From an uncultured Lachnospiraceae bacterium (GTDB taxonomy: Bacteria; Bacillota; Clostridia; Lachnospirales; Lachnospiraceae), in the NCBI GenBank assembly GCA_902797015.1, contig CADBRG010000240.1, positions 1 through 7,048 of the forward strand: 7,048 bases of DNA, read 5' to 3'. Under the pieces are notes generated by a model. That model was not told where the DNA came from. It saw only the letters and a program-made list of their open reading frames with translations, and ran no database searches. Made by a program: the position numbers and the translations under genes. How positions within the stretch are numbered: position 1 is the first letter of the stretch; each line of letters opens with the position of its first letter. Below, piece by piece: positions 1-5,117 of this stretch.

Positions 1-40
1 TACAGTAGGATCAGGCCGTGTAGCTACCATCATCGAGTAA
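1..40 (+). CDS. tuf: Elongation factor Tu, C-terminal end (partial)
   Basis: The reading frame starting at base 2 gives TVGSGRVATIIE and then TAA at 38-40. Clostridial EF-Tu proteins end in a stretch of the type REGGRTVGSGRVATIIE, in the last beta-barrel domain (domain III), so this is read as the final 12 codons of tuf. EF-Tu is the GTPase that brings aminoacyl-tRNA to the ribosome. Almost all of the gene lies before the window. A strong terminator follows 40 bases after the stop, as expected for a highly expressed gene. The call rests on a short but very characteristic C-terminal peptide. Confidence 0.82.
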   Translation, partial: TVGSGRVATIIE

Positions 41-79
41 TTTACTGCTATCGCGTAAATTAATCTAATTTGATCTTTA

Positions 80-112
80 CTCCCGGAAAACTTAGGTTTT
101 CCGGGAGTTTTT
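80..112 (+). terminator. Rho-independent terminator of tuf
   Basis: The arms at 80-90 (CTCCCGGAAAA) and 97-107 (TTTTCCGGGAG) form a perfect 11-bp stem with a 6-base loop. Five T residues follow at 108-112. The structure lies 40 bases after the tuf stop codon and isolates the translation gene from the accessory genes downstream. Confidence 0.93.
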
Positions 113-173
113 CTCAAAAATTCTTATATCTTTTCATTATTTACCTGTTATTTATCTGAAAATACTAAAACAG

Positions 174-410
174 CACGTACTTTGATTGAGGGAGTACGTG
201 AAATAATTCCTTTTCTCTAAAACAGCACGTACTTTGATCGAGCGAGTACGTGACAAATCCGCCCACATTTAAATTATCACGTACCGGAGCCGAGAAATTA
301 CGTGTCAAAACACCAAACTCTTAAATCATCGCGTACCGGAGCCGAGAAATTACGTGTCAAATCAGCCAACACTTGAATCATCACGTATTAAAGCATGGAA
401 TCATATGTCA
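174..410. repeat. Array of five short inverted repeats with 52-bp period
   Basis: The left arm CACGTA (CGCGTA in copy 4) begins at 174, 226, 278, 330 and 382, exactly 52 bases apart each time. In copies 1 and 2 the arms are CACGTACT and AGTACGTG (174-181/193-200 and 226-233/245-252), perfect 8-bp inverted repeats around an 11-base loop. In copies 3 and 4 the arms shrink to 6 bp (278-283/299-304 and 330-335/351-356, the latter with one G-T pair) around 15 bases rich in purine (GGAGCCGAGAAAT). Copy 5 (from 382) is degenerate, its right arm displaced by one base. The intervals between dyads in copies 2-4 are also related (CAAA, CC or GCC, TTAAAT/TTGAAT, then AT), so this is a decaying tandem repeat. 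The array occupies most of the gene-free stretch 41-419. The bases at 113-173 are AT-rich and show nothing recognisable. Confidence 0.85.
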
Positions 411-415
411 GGAGG
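410..415 (+). promoter_or_regulatory. Ribosome binding site deciding the nuclease-like gene start
   Basis: AGGAGG at 410-415 is a full-consensus Shine-Dalgarno sequence four bases before GTG 420. The frame is also open upstream to GTG 354 and ATG 405, but neither has an upstream purine-rich site and both lie inside the repeat array. The site therefore points to initiation at 420. The spacing is at the short end of the normal range. Confidence 0.65.
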
Positions 416-419
416 AAGC

Positions 420-1223
420 GTGCAAGAATTTAAAAGGATCTTAGAACAAGAATTGACCCAACTGGAGCACAACATCAAAGTTTTAGAAGAACGTGTTGCC
501 CAATATCCGGCAGGAGTACTGCAGATCGGTCATTGCAAGGGAACAACGCAATATTACTATCGCGATGAACATAGAGATCAAACGGAGAAGCGAAATTACT
601 ACATTAAAAAAGAAGATAGGAAGATTGCTGAGTTACTTGCTCAGAAGGATTATGATCAAAAACTATTAAAGAACCTGACTGAGAAATACCGGTATCTGAA
701 AACAGCTTTGGGAAAATATGAGCAAACAGATTATGTAGAAATATACGAAAAACTGCATCAGGATAGAAAGAAACTAGTTACCCCACTCTATATTTCAAAT
801 GAAGAGTACGCAAAGCAATGGCAGGATGTCACCTGGCAGAAAAAGCCATTTGCGGATGGCACTGCGGAAATCTATACAGTAAAAGGTGAGCGTGTCAGAT
901 CCAAATCAGAGAAGATACTTGCAGATTATTTTGAAAGAGAAGGGATCCCATACCGTTATGAATATCCGGCCAGATTATCCGGCAATAAGATCATACATCC
1001 GGATTTTATGTTGTTGAATGTCCGTACAAGAAAAGAATACTACCTCGAACACTTAGGTCTGATGGATAACCCGGAGTATGCTGCAAATGCTGTAAGCAGA
1101 ATCGAAGAAATGGCGAGAAACGGAATCGTACAGGGGAACAATCTGTTGCTTACAGCCGAAACCAACAAACATCCGTTGAATATGGGCTTTGTACAGAAAC
1201 TGATTGAGGAAAATATGCGATAA
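420..1223 (+). CDS. Coiled-coil protein with PD-(D/E)XK-like nuclease region
   Basis: With the GTG start at 420 the protein has 267 residues. Roughly residues 1-120 are highly charged, rich in E, K and Q with heptad-like spacing, and probably form a long helical or coiled-coil arm. The C-terminal part resembles a restriction-endonuclease-like fold. It shows a helix with SKSE (E164), then YRYEYPARL, a HPDF strand (D195), a following strand ending YYLEHLG (E210, H211), and a later LLLTAE strand. E164, D195 and E210 are candidate metal ligands. The usual Lys of the ExK motif is replaced (E-H-L), so activity is uncertain. There is no signal peptide or membrane segment, so it is probably cytoplasmic. 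The gene sits alone between the 52-bp dyad array and another dyad, and converges on the TetR gene. Its codons look more AT-rich than those of the 2113-4741 operon. No clear promoter was found. The fold is inferred; the function is unknown. Confidence 0.72.
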   Translation: MQEFKRILEQELTQLEHNIKVLEERVAQYPAGVLQIGHCKGTTQYYYRDEHRDQTEKRNYYIKKEDRKIAELLAQKDYDQKLLKNLTEKYRYLKTALGKYEQTDYVEIYEKLHQDRKKLVTPLYISNEEYAKQWQDVTWQKKPFADGTAEIYTVKGERVRSKSEKILADYFEREGIPYRYEYPARLSGNKIIHPDFMLLNVRTRKEYYLEHLGLMDNPEYAANAVSRIEEMARNGIVQGNNLLLTAETNKHPLNMGFVQKLIEENMR

Positions 1224-1226
1224 AAA

Positions 1227-1261
1227 TCAGCCCGTAACCGCGATGCGAGAGTACGAGCTGA
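1227..1261. repeat. Single hairpin related to the upstream dyad array
   Basis: TCAGC (1227-1231) pairs with GCTGA (1257-1261), and CGTA (1233-1236) with TACG (1252-1255), with one mismatch between. The core CGTA-15 bases-TACG is 23 nt, the same geometry as the cores of array copies 1-4, and its loop holds the same GCGAGAG-like purine run. It lies 3 bases after the nuclease-like stop codon. No T-run follows, so it is not a normal terminator, although it could protect or end the transcript. Confidence 0.6.
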
Positions 1262-1285
1262 ATCGTAAAATGACATTAAGTAATC

Positions 1286-1879
1286 TTATTTCGTCGATGC
1301 CTGAAAATCCATCAGCGCATACTTGAATGTGTTTCCGAGGATCAGAGCAAAGTTTTCCTTTGTAATATCCGGATCTTCAAAAATAAAATAGCGATAGATG
1401 CCGATTAGTGTCGAAGAAAAGATCGCGCACGCGAGTCCGGCACTCTTGGCGTCGTGCTTTTCTTTTAAAAACCGATTGGTAAAGCTGGCAGAGATATGAC
1501 GTCTCCAGCGGTTTTCAAAGCTGGGGTCGCCCTTTGGCCCCATGATGGCGCGGTATTCGTCCAGATGCGCCAGAATAAAATCCACCGTTTTCGATGCCTG
1601 GGGCAGAGGATTCCCTTTTAATACAGGCGTGACTTCCAGATTTTCCAGATCGTTATTGACATCGGCTAAGGTGCTTAGCAGTTCCGTTTCAATCTCTTCG
1701 AGTACAGAGTACTTGTCTTCAAAATAGGTGTAAAACGTAGACTTGACGACCCCTGCCTGTTTGCAGAGACCGTTAATGGTCACACCATCAATCCCTTTTT
1801 CAGAATAAATCTCCAAAAAGACATTTCTGATATGTCGCTGTGTTTCAGAACGATTGTAATCTTTCCGATTGCCTGCCAT
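1286..1879 (-). CDS. TetR-family transcriptional regulator, divergent from the reductase operon
   Basis: This 197-residue protein has the usual TetR size. Residues about 13-60 form the DNA-binding domain: IRNVFLEIYSEKG, then VTINGLCKQAGVVKSTFYTYF (the helix-turn-helix, with the hallmark TFYTYFEDK) and a run into a ligand domain of about 135 residues. The ligand domain is not informative by eye. Translation starts at 1879 with GGGAGG five bases upstream. It is transcribed away from the operon starting at 2113, the classical arrangement for a local repressor whose ligand is the pathway substrate. A near-perfect dyad at 1949-1979 overlaps its candidate promoter, suggesting autoregulation and control of the operon. 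Inference: it senses a flavonoid or phenolic compound. The family is certain; ligand and targets are inferred. Confidence 0.9.
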   Translation of the reverse strand: MAGNRKDYNRSETQRHIRNVFLEIYSEKGIDGVTINGLCKQAGVVKSTFYTYFEDKYSVLEEIETELLSTLADVNNDLENLEVTPVLKGNPLPQASKTVDFILAHLDEYRAIMGPKGDPSFENRWRRHISASFTNRFLKEKHDAKSAGLACAIFSSTLIGIYRYFIFEDPDITKENFALILGNTFKYALMDFQASTK

Positions 1880-1880
1880 G

Positions 1881-1899
1881 GTATCCTCCCGTATCCTCC
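1881..1899 (-). promoter_or_regulatory. Tandemly repeated ribosome binding site of the divergent TetR gene
   Basis: On the minus strand GGAGGATAC occurs twice with a 10-base period (1891-1899, then 1881-1889) just before the ATG at 1879. The proximal copy, extended to GGGAGG, is five bases from the start and is the functional Shine-Dalgarno site. The distal copy is too far away and looks like a small local duplication. Confidence 0.6.
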
Positions 1900-1941
1900 G
1901 TGCACCTTACAGGATACATTCCTTCGAGATCCTTCCCACTA

Positions 1942-1969
1942 TTCATACAATCGAACTTTTTTCTATCAA
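1942..1969 (-). promoter_or_regulatory. Candidate promoter of the divergent TetR gene
   Basis: On the minus strand a -35-like TTGATA (1964-1969) and a -10-like TATGAA (1942-1947) are separated by 16 bases, about 60 bases before the TetR start codon. The dyad at 1949-1979 covers the -35 box and spacer, so a bound repressor would block it. The match is fair; the overlap with the dyad raises confidence. Confidence 0.5.
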
Positions 1970-1979
1970 AAGTCCGATT
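1949..1979. promoter_or_regulatory. Dyad, candidate TetR operator
   Basis: The arms AATCGAACTTTT (1949-1960) and AAAAGTCCGATT (1968-1979) are inverted repeats matching at 11 of 12 positions around a 7-base spacer. The site lies between the divergent TetR gene and the reductase operon. Its size and symmetry fit a TetR-dimer operator. No T-run on either strand is placed as in a terminator, and no gene ends here. The promoter of the plus-strand operon could not be placed with confidence in 1980-2100. Confidence 0.62.
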
Positions 1980-2112
1980 ACAAAACTTTTCCATTTGTTT
2001 CGGTCTTAAACCACTCCTGAAAAAATTGTATCTTATTACCAGAAAAGAAACAAGACACGATTCAGTTAAAGAAAATTCAATTAGTTTTGAAGATCATGGA
2101 AAGGGGTAGCAA

Positions 2113-3666
2113 ATGGGCAAAACAGTAAAAGTGGATGTAGCGGTCATGGGTAGTGGCGTTGCAGGAATGGGAGCAGCTTATAAACTTGTTCAGGCAGGAG
2201 TCAAGGACATTGCGGTATTTGAAAAATATCCGGCACAGGGTGGTGCGGTTTCTAACTGCCCGATGATGTTTTGCTCAACACCTGACACACCGGAAGCACA
2301 GAAAGCAGCATACGAGGTTCTGGCAAGATTCTCAAACTATGACGGCAATATGAACCTGATCAGCAAGGTCGTAAAATACTCTTCAGAGTTCCCGCGTATT
2401 TTCTTAGAGGAGCTGGGAATCAAGTGCATGATCAAGGTGGACAGAGATCCTGCAGATTACGGAAATAAAAGAGCATATACACAGGGCCATGCAAACGGAA
2501 TCGATGTAGGTGATTATTATTTCCTGGAAGGCCGTGGAAAAGGACATGCGATGGCACTGGCGCTGCTTCGTATGCGCATTAACTTAGAGAAGGCGGGCGT
2601 ACAGTTCTTCTTCCAGACACCGATCAAAAAGATCGTGAAAACAGGTGATAAAGTAACCGGCGCGATCGCATATGAAAAAGACGGAACAGAAATCGACATC
2701 CAGTGTAAGGCACTGATCGTTGCTTCCGGCGGAATCACCGGAAACATGGAGATGATGAAAGAAGAAGGCGTCATCAATGTAGATCCGAAGTTCGAAGAAG
2801 TATTTGAAGAAGGCAAGCAGGTTCTGATCACATTCCCGGATAGCTGCCAGGATGGTGACGGACAGAAGGCTGTATGGGAGATCGGCGGAAAGAAGACTGC
2901 CATGGTCATCAGCGCGGATCCGGAAGTTCCGAACCCGGGCGTACGAATCGGACCGAACACACCGTGGCTGAACGGAAACCAGATCAAGGTCGTTACAGAA
3001 ATGCCGTGGATGCGTGTCAATGAGCAGGGCAAACGTTTCATCAACGAAGAGATGAGCAATCAGCACACCGCAATGAGCCGCGCGTACTGCAAGCAGTCCA
3101 ACATGCACGGATATCAGATCTTTGATGAGGATACCGTAAAACGCATGGAAGAAGAGTTTGATGAAAACTATGTATACTTCATCTTCAAGGGTGCAAAGCT
3201 TTCCGGCCTGCGTGAACAGATGGATGCTTCGATCGCAAAAGGCAATAAGCATATGTGTCATTTCGATACGATCCATGAAGTCGCAGAATACATGGGCATC
3301 AATGAAGCAAATCTGAAAGAGACAATCGCAAAATACAACAAGGCAGCCGAAGAAGGCTATGATCCGGACTTCCATACAGATGCAAAATACCTTCATCCGA
3401 TCAGAGAAGAAAGCGGACACATTTACTGCTTCCGTATCTTCGCAGGTGCATATGATACAATGGGTGGTCTGGCGATCGACGAGAATGCAAATCTTCTGGA
3501 CATCAACAATCAGCCGATCGAAGGACTCTATGGCGCAGGCGATATGGTAACAGGCAGCTTCTACGGTGAGCCGACCTCCAATGCAGGCGGTACCGTATAC
3601 GGCGCAATGACAACAGGTCTTCTGGCAGGTGACAGCGCAGCTGCATATGTGCGCGAAAATTTCTAA
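2113..3666 (+). CDS. FAD-dependent reductase, fumarate reductase flavoprotein family; candidate flavanone-cleaving reductase (Fcr-like)
   Basis: This 517-residue soluble protein starts with a Rossmann FAD motif (GSGVAG, 13-18) and the ribose-binding E37 in VFEKYPAQGG. It ends with the second FAD-contact region GLYGAGD (471-477) and a Gly-rich helix start at 480-510. Between lie the FAD_binding_2 hallmarks ASGG (204-207) and a capping domain. RVNEQGKRFINEE (301-313) matches the strand carrying the active-site Arg in fumarate reductases. However, the HxTMGG substrate motif reads AYDTMGG (446-452) and the late substrate Arg is not evident, so fumarate is unlikely. There is no signal peptide or cytochrome domain, so it works in the cytoplasm. 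AAGGGG at 2101-2106 supports the ATG. It is first in an operon with a ferredoxin and a phloretin-hydrolase-like gene, and its size agrees with the Eubacterium ramulus flavanone/flavanonol-cleaving reductase as I recall it. Family certain; substrate inferred. Confidence 0.88.
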   Translation: MGKTVKVDVAVMGSGVAGMGAAYKLVQAGVKDIAVFEKYPAQGGAVSNCPMMFCSTPDTPEAQKAAYEVLARFSNYDGNMNLISKVVKYSSEFPRIFLEELGIKCMIKVDRDPADYGNKRAYTQGHANGIDVGDYYFLEGRGKGHAMALALLRMRINLEKAGVQFFFQTPIKKIVKTGDKVTGAIAYEKDGTEIDIQCKALIVASGGITGNMEMMKEEGVINVDPKFEEVFEEGKQVLITFPDSCQDGDGQKAVWEIGGKKTAMVISADPEVPNPGVRIGPNTPWLNGNQIKVVTEMPWMRVNEQGKRFINEEMSNQHTAMSRAYCKQSNMHGYQIFDEDTVKRMEEEFDENYVYFIFKGAKLSGLREQMDASIAKGNKHMCHFDTIHEVAEYMGINEANLKETIAKYNKAAEEGYDPDFHTDAKYLHPIREESGHIYCFRIFAGAYDTMGGLAIDENANLLDINNQPIEGLYGAGDMVTGSFYGEPTSNAGGTVYGAMTTGLLAGDSAAAYVRENF

Positions 3667-3715
3667 CATTTTACTGATGAGTGAACAAATTCGATAATCG
3701 GGAAAGGAAATCAAG

Positions 3716-3910
3716 ATGAAATTAGAGATTAATAATAAATATTGCATCCGTTGTGGACTTTGTGAAGATCTGTATCCGGATCTGTTTAAGAGAAACTTTG
3801 AAGAGCATTGCATCGACGTTCTTCATGAAGAGCTTCCGGCTGAACTCGAAGAGCGCGCAAAGCAGGCAGTTGCTGACTGTGCAGTTGCAATGATCAGACT
3901 GGTGAAGTAA
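3716..3910 (+). CDS. Small single-cluster [4Fe-4S] ferredoxin
   Basis: This 64-residue protein shows CIRCGLC at the N-terminus (C10, C13, C16) followed by a Pro-containing segment, then an acidic linker and C55 near the end. That is the four-cysteine pattern of one-cluster ferredoxins of the CxxCGxC...C type. The last Cys is followed by Ala (DCAVAMI) instead of the usual CP, and there is an extra Cys at 32. It is strongly acidic in the middle, as expected for a soluble electron carrier. GGAAAGGAA at 3701-3709 serves as ribosome binding site. It lies 49 bases after the FAD reductase and 15 bases before the hydrolase, so it is clearly co-transcribed. Inference: it passes low-potential electrons to the reductase, which has no iron-sulphur motif of its own. 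Confidence 0.86.
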   Translation: MKLEINNKYCIRCGLCEDLYPDLFKRNFEEHCIDVLHEELPAELEERAKQAVADCAVAMIRLVK

Positions 3911-3925
3911 AGACAGGAGGAAGAG

Positions 3926-4741
3926 ATGGCTTTAGTACCCGTTTCGGAAGACGCAAAAACAAAAAGATACTACAAATACTATGAGCAGGGTGTAGCTTCT
4001 CCGACGCCGGAGCAGCTTGCAATGGTTGATGCAAGTAAGGGTACGGTAGAAGAGTGCCTTGAAATCGAGGACAGAAATAAAGTCCTGGAGCCGGAAACAC
4101 TCTATCCGGAAAGACTCGGATTCTATCCGACCAAAGACGGCGGTCTCCTTGTGGCAGGAAACATTCCGATGCCGGACTGCACAGCAGACATGCTCTACTG
4201 GTGGTTTGCATGGCATGGGCTGGAAGCATTCCGTTATGCCATCTGGGATCCGGAGGACCATTACGGTCTGGAGCTGAATGAAGAAGGCAGGCGACGTGCA
4301 CTGGATCCGTCCATTCCGATGGAAGAGAAGACCTGGGGGGCAACACATACCGTTCAGGAATCCATCGGTGGCCCGCCGGATGAGATCGTGATCATGTTCC
4401 AGAATCCTGCGGATATGGGAATGGACACCAGTCTGATCGGCAAGGAAGGATGTGAGTTCATCGTTTGCGCAAACGCGCTTCTTGGTCCGATGAAAATGCC
4501 AGTCGTAATGCTGGAAGTAGCAAAGAAGATCGATGGTGTGATGACATTCCAGGCAAGATTCTGGGTAGGATATCACATTATTGACGGAAAACCGCAGTGC
4601 CTTGTTCCGGTCTGGAAGGTCATTCCGGAGCAGGAATGTGAGATGATCGCAAAAGGTCTTCTGGCACATAACATCAAAGAGTTTACCAATCTGAATAAGG
4701 TGCTTCCAAAGGTTTACGCAGAAGAGAAAGACAACTGGTAA
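3926..4741 (+). CDS. phy: Phloretin hydrolase / PhlG-family C-C hydrolase
   Basis: This 271-residue protein resembles the DAPG hydrolase (PhlG) family, which includes phloretin hydrolase of Eubacterium ramulus. These zinc enzymes cut the C-C bond between an acyl group and the phloroglucinol ring; Phy turns phloretin into phloroglucinol and 3-(4-hydroxyphenyl)propionate. Visible hallmarks are YWWFAWHGLEAFRYAIWDPEDHY (91-113, in two runs), THTVQE (140-145), RFWVGYHI (211-218) and AHNIKEF (247-253) before LPKVYAEE. By spacing, H112, E145, H248 and E252 correspond to the His/Glu/His/Glu zinc ligands of PhlG; the HxxxE pair is exact. There is no signal peptide, so it is cytoplasmic. AGGAGG at 3915-3920 stands five bases before the ATG. 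It is the last operon gene, 15 bases after the ferredoxin. A related acylphenol substrate instead of phloretin is possible; the family call is firmer than the substrate. Confidence 0.8.
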   Translation: MALVPVSEDAKTKRYYKYYEQGVASPTPEQLAMVDASKGTVEECLEIEDRNKVLEPETLYPERLGFYPTKDGGLLVAGNIPMPDCTADMLYWWFAWHGLEAFRYAIWDPEDHYGLELNEEGRRRALDPSIPMEEKTWGATHTVQESIGGPPDEIVIMFQNPADMGMDTSLIGKEGCEFIVCANALLGPMKMPVVMLEVAKKIDGVMTFQARFWVGYHIIDGKPQCLVPVWKVIPEQECEMIAKGLLAHNIKEFTNLNKVLPKVYAEEKDNW

Positions 4742-4766
4742 GCATCGCCCATATACCATACATGAG

Positions 4767-4802
4767 AATCCCTCGCTGTCAAAAGACGGCGGGGGATTTT
4801 TT
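4767..4802 (+). terminator. Rho-independent terminator of the reductase-ferredoxin-hydrolase operon
   Basis: The arms 4767-4780 and 4785-4798 form a 14-bp stem (two G-T pairs) closed by an AAAA loop. A T tract runs from 4797 to 4802. It begins 25 bases after the hydrolase stop codon and ends the operon cleanly. Confidence 0.92.
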
Positions 4803-4810
4803 ATATAGTA

Positions 4811-4839
4811 AAGTAACCTTTTCTCAAAAAGAGTTGCTT
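4811..4839. promoter_or_regulatory. Imperfect dyad upstream of the second transcription unit
   Basis: AAGTAACCTTTT (4811-4822) and AAAGAGTTGCTT (4828-4839) are inverted repeats matching at 9 of 12 positions around 5 bases. It lies just before the promoter at 4867-4895 that would serve the second TetR gene, so it could be that regulator's operator. The symmetry is modest and the region AT-rich, so this is tentative. Confidence 0.3.
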
Positions 4840-4866
4840 TAGTAACGAACCTGGACAGATTGACCA

Positions 4867-4895
4867 TTGTTAGCCCAAAATAGCCAAAGTATAAT
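4867..4895 (+). promoter_or_regulatory. Sigma-A-type promoter of the second TetR/flavodoxin unit
   Basis: TTGTTA (4867-4872) and a perfect TATAAT (4890-4895) are separated by exactly 17 bases. Transcription would start near 4902 and run through the oxidoreductase remnant into the TetR gene at 5089. No other promoter of this quality was seen in 4803-5088. Confidence 0.72.
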
Positions 4896-4961
4896 ACAGA
4901 GAGATAAGAAACCATAGTTGCAAAACACAATTTGCAGAATTATTATGAAAGAGGATAAAAA

Positions 4962-5117
4962 ATGATCTTTGACAGAAATGAAAACAAACAGGTGATCGCA
5001 CTGCTCGGCGCAGGCAGCATGGGTACGGCAATCGTCAGACGGATCGCACAGGAAACTACCAGCTGCAGGTGCAATAAAGGAGCTAACGATGATACTGACA
5101 GGAAAAGAAGACCTTAG
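4962..5117 (+). pseudogene. Remnant of a Rossmann-fold (SDR-like) oxidoreductase
   Basis: ATG 4962, preceded by AGAGG at 4950-4954, opens a frame beginning MIFDRNENKQ and then VIALLGAGSMGTAIVRRIA. This is a typical first strand, glycine-rich loop (GAGSMG) and helix of an NAD(P)-binding short-chain dehydrogenase. After about residue 29 the similarity stops, and the frame runs through unrelated codons into the next gene, ending at 5117 inside it. Another frame reads GNYQLQVQ and then TAA at 5075-5077, ending right at the next gene's AAAGGAG site, as a normal upstream partner would. The picture fits a large internal deletion joining the start of the gene to its last codons out of frame. A functional 51-residue peptide is less likely. 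Confidence 0.6.

Noticed and set aside
174..410. CRISPR array (regular 52-bp period)
   Set aside because: The intervals between dyads are related to each other and not unique spacers, repeats diverge strongly between copies 1-2 and 3-4, and there is no cas gene nearby.
354..419. Upstream extension of the nuclease-like protein to GTG 354 or ATG 405
   Set aside because: Both starts lie in the repeat array without a Shine-Dalgarno sequence, whereas AGGAGG at 410-415 directly precedes GTG 420.
1227..1261. Terminator of the nuclease-like gene
   Set aside because: The hairpin has a long loop, a mismatch and no following T tract; it is better explained as another copy of the dyad family.
1995..2034. 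Plus-strand promoter for the reductase operon
   Set aside because: Candidates such as TTAAAC (2006-2011) with TATCTT (2029-2034) match the consensus too poorly to be listed as a feature.
1840..2109. Small plus-strand open frames in the divergent intergenic region
   Set aside because: They overlap the TetR start and operator region, have no ribosome binding site and encode no recognisable protein.
2113..3666. True fumarate reductase or succinate dehydrogenase subunit
   Set aside because: The substrate His motif is changed to AYDTMGG, and there are no frdB/frdC-type partners, haem domain or signal peptide.
2584..3813. Long minus-strand open frame of 409 codons, and another of 332 codons at 3932-4930
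   Set aside because: They are antisense to the reductase and the hydrolase, are rich in Cys/His/Ile runs typical of shadow translation, and show no protein family features or ribosome binding site.
4860..4895. TTGACC at 4860-4865 as the -35 box for TATAAT 4890
   Set aside because: The spacer would be 24 bases; TTGTTA at 4867-4872 gives the correct 17.
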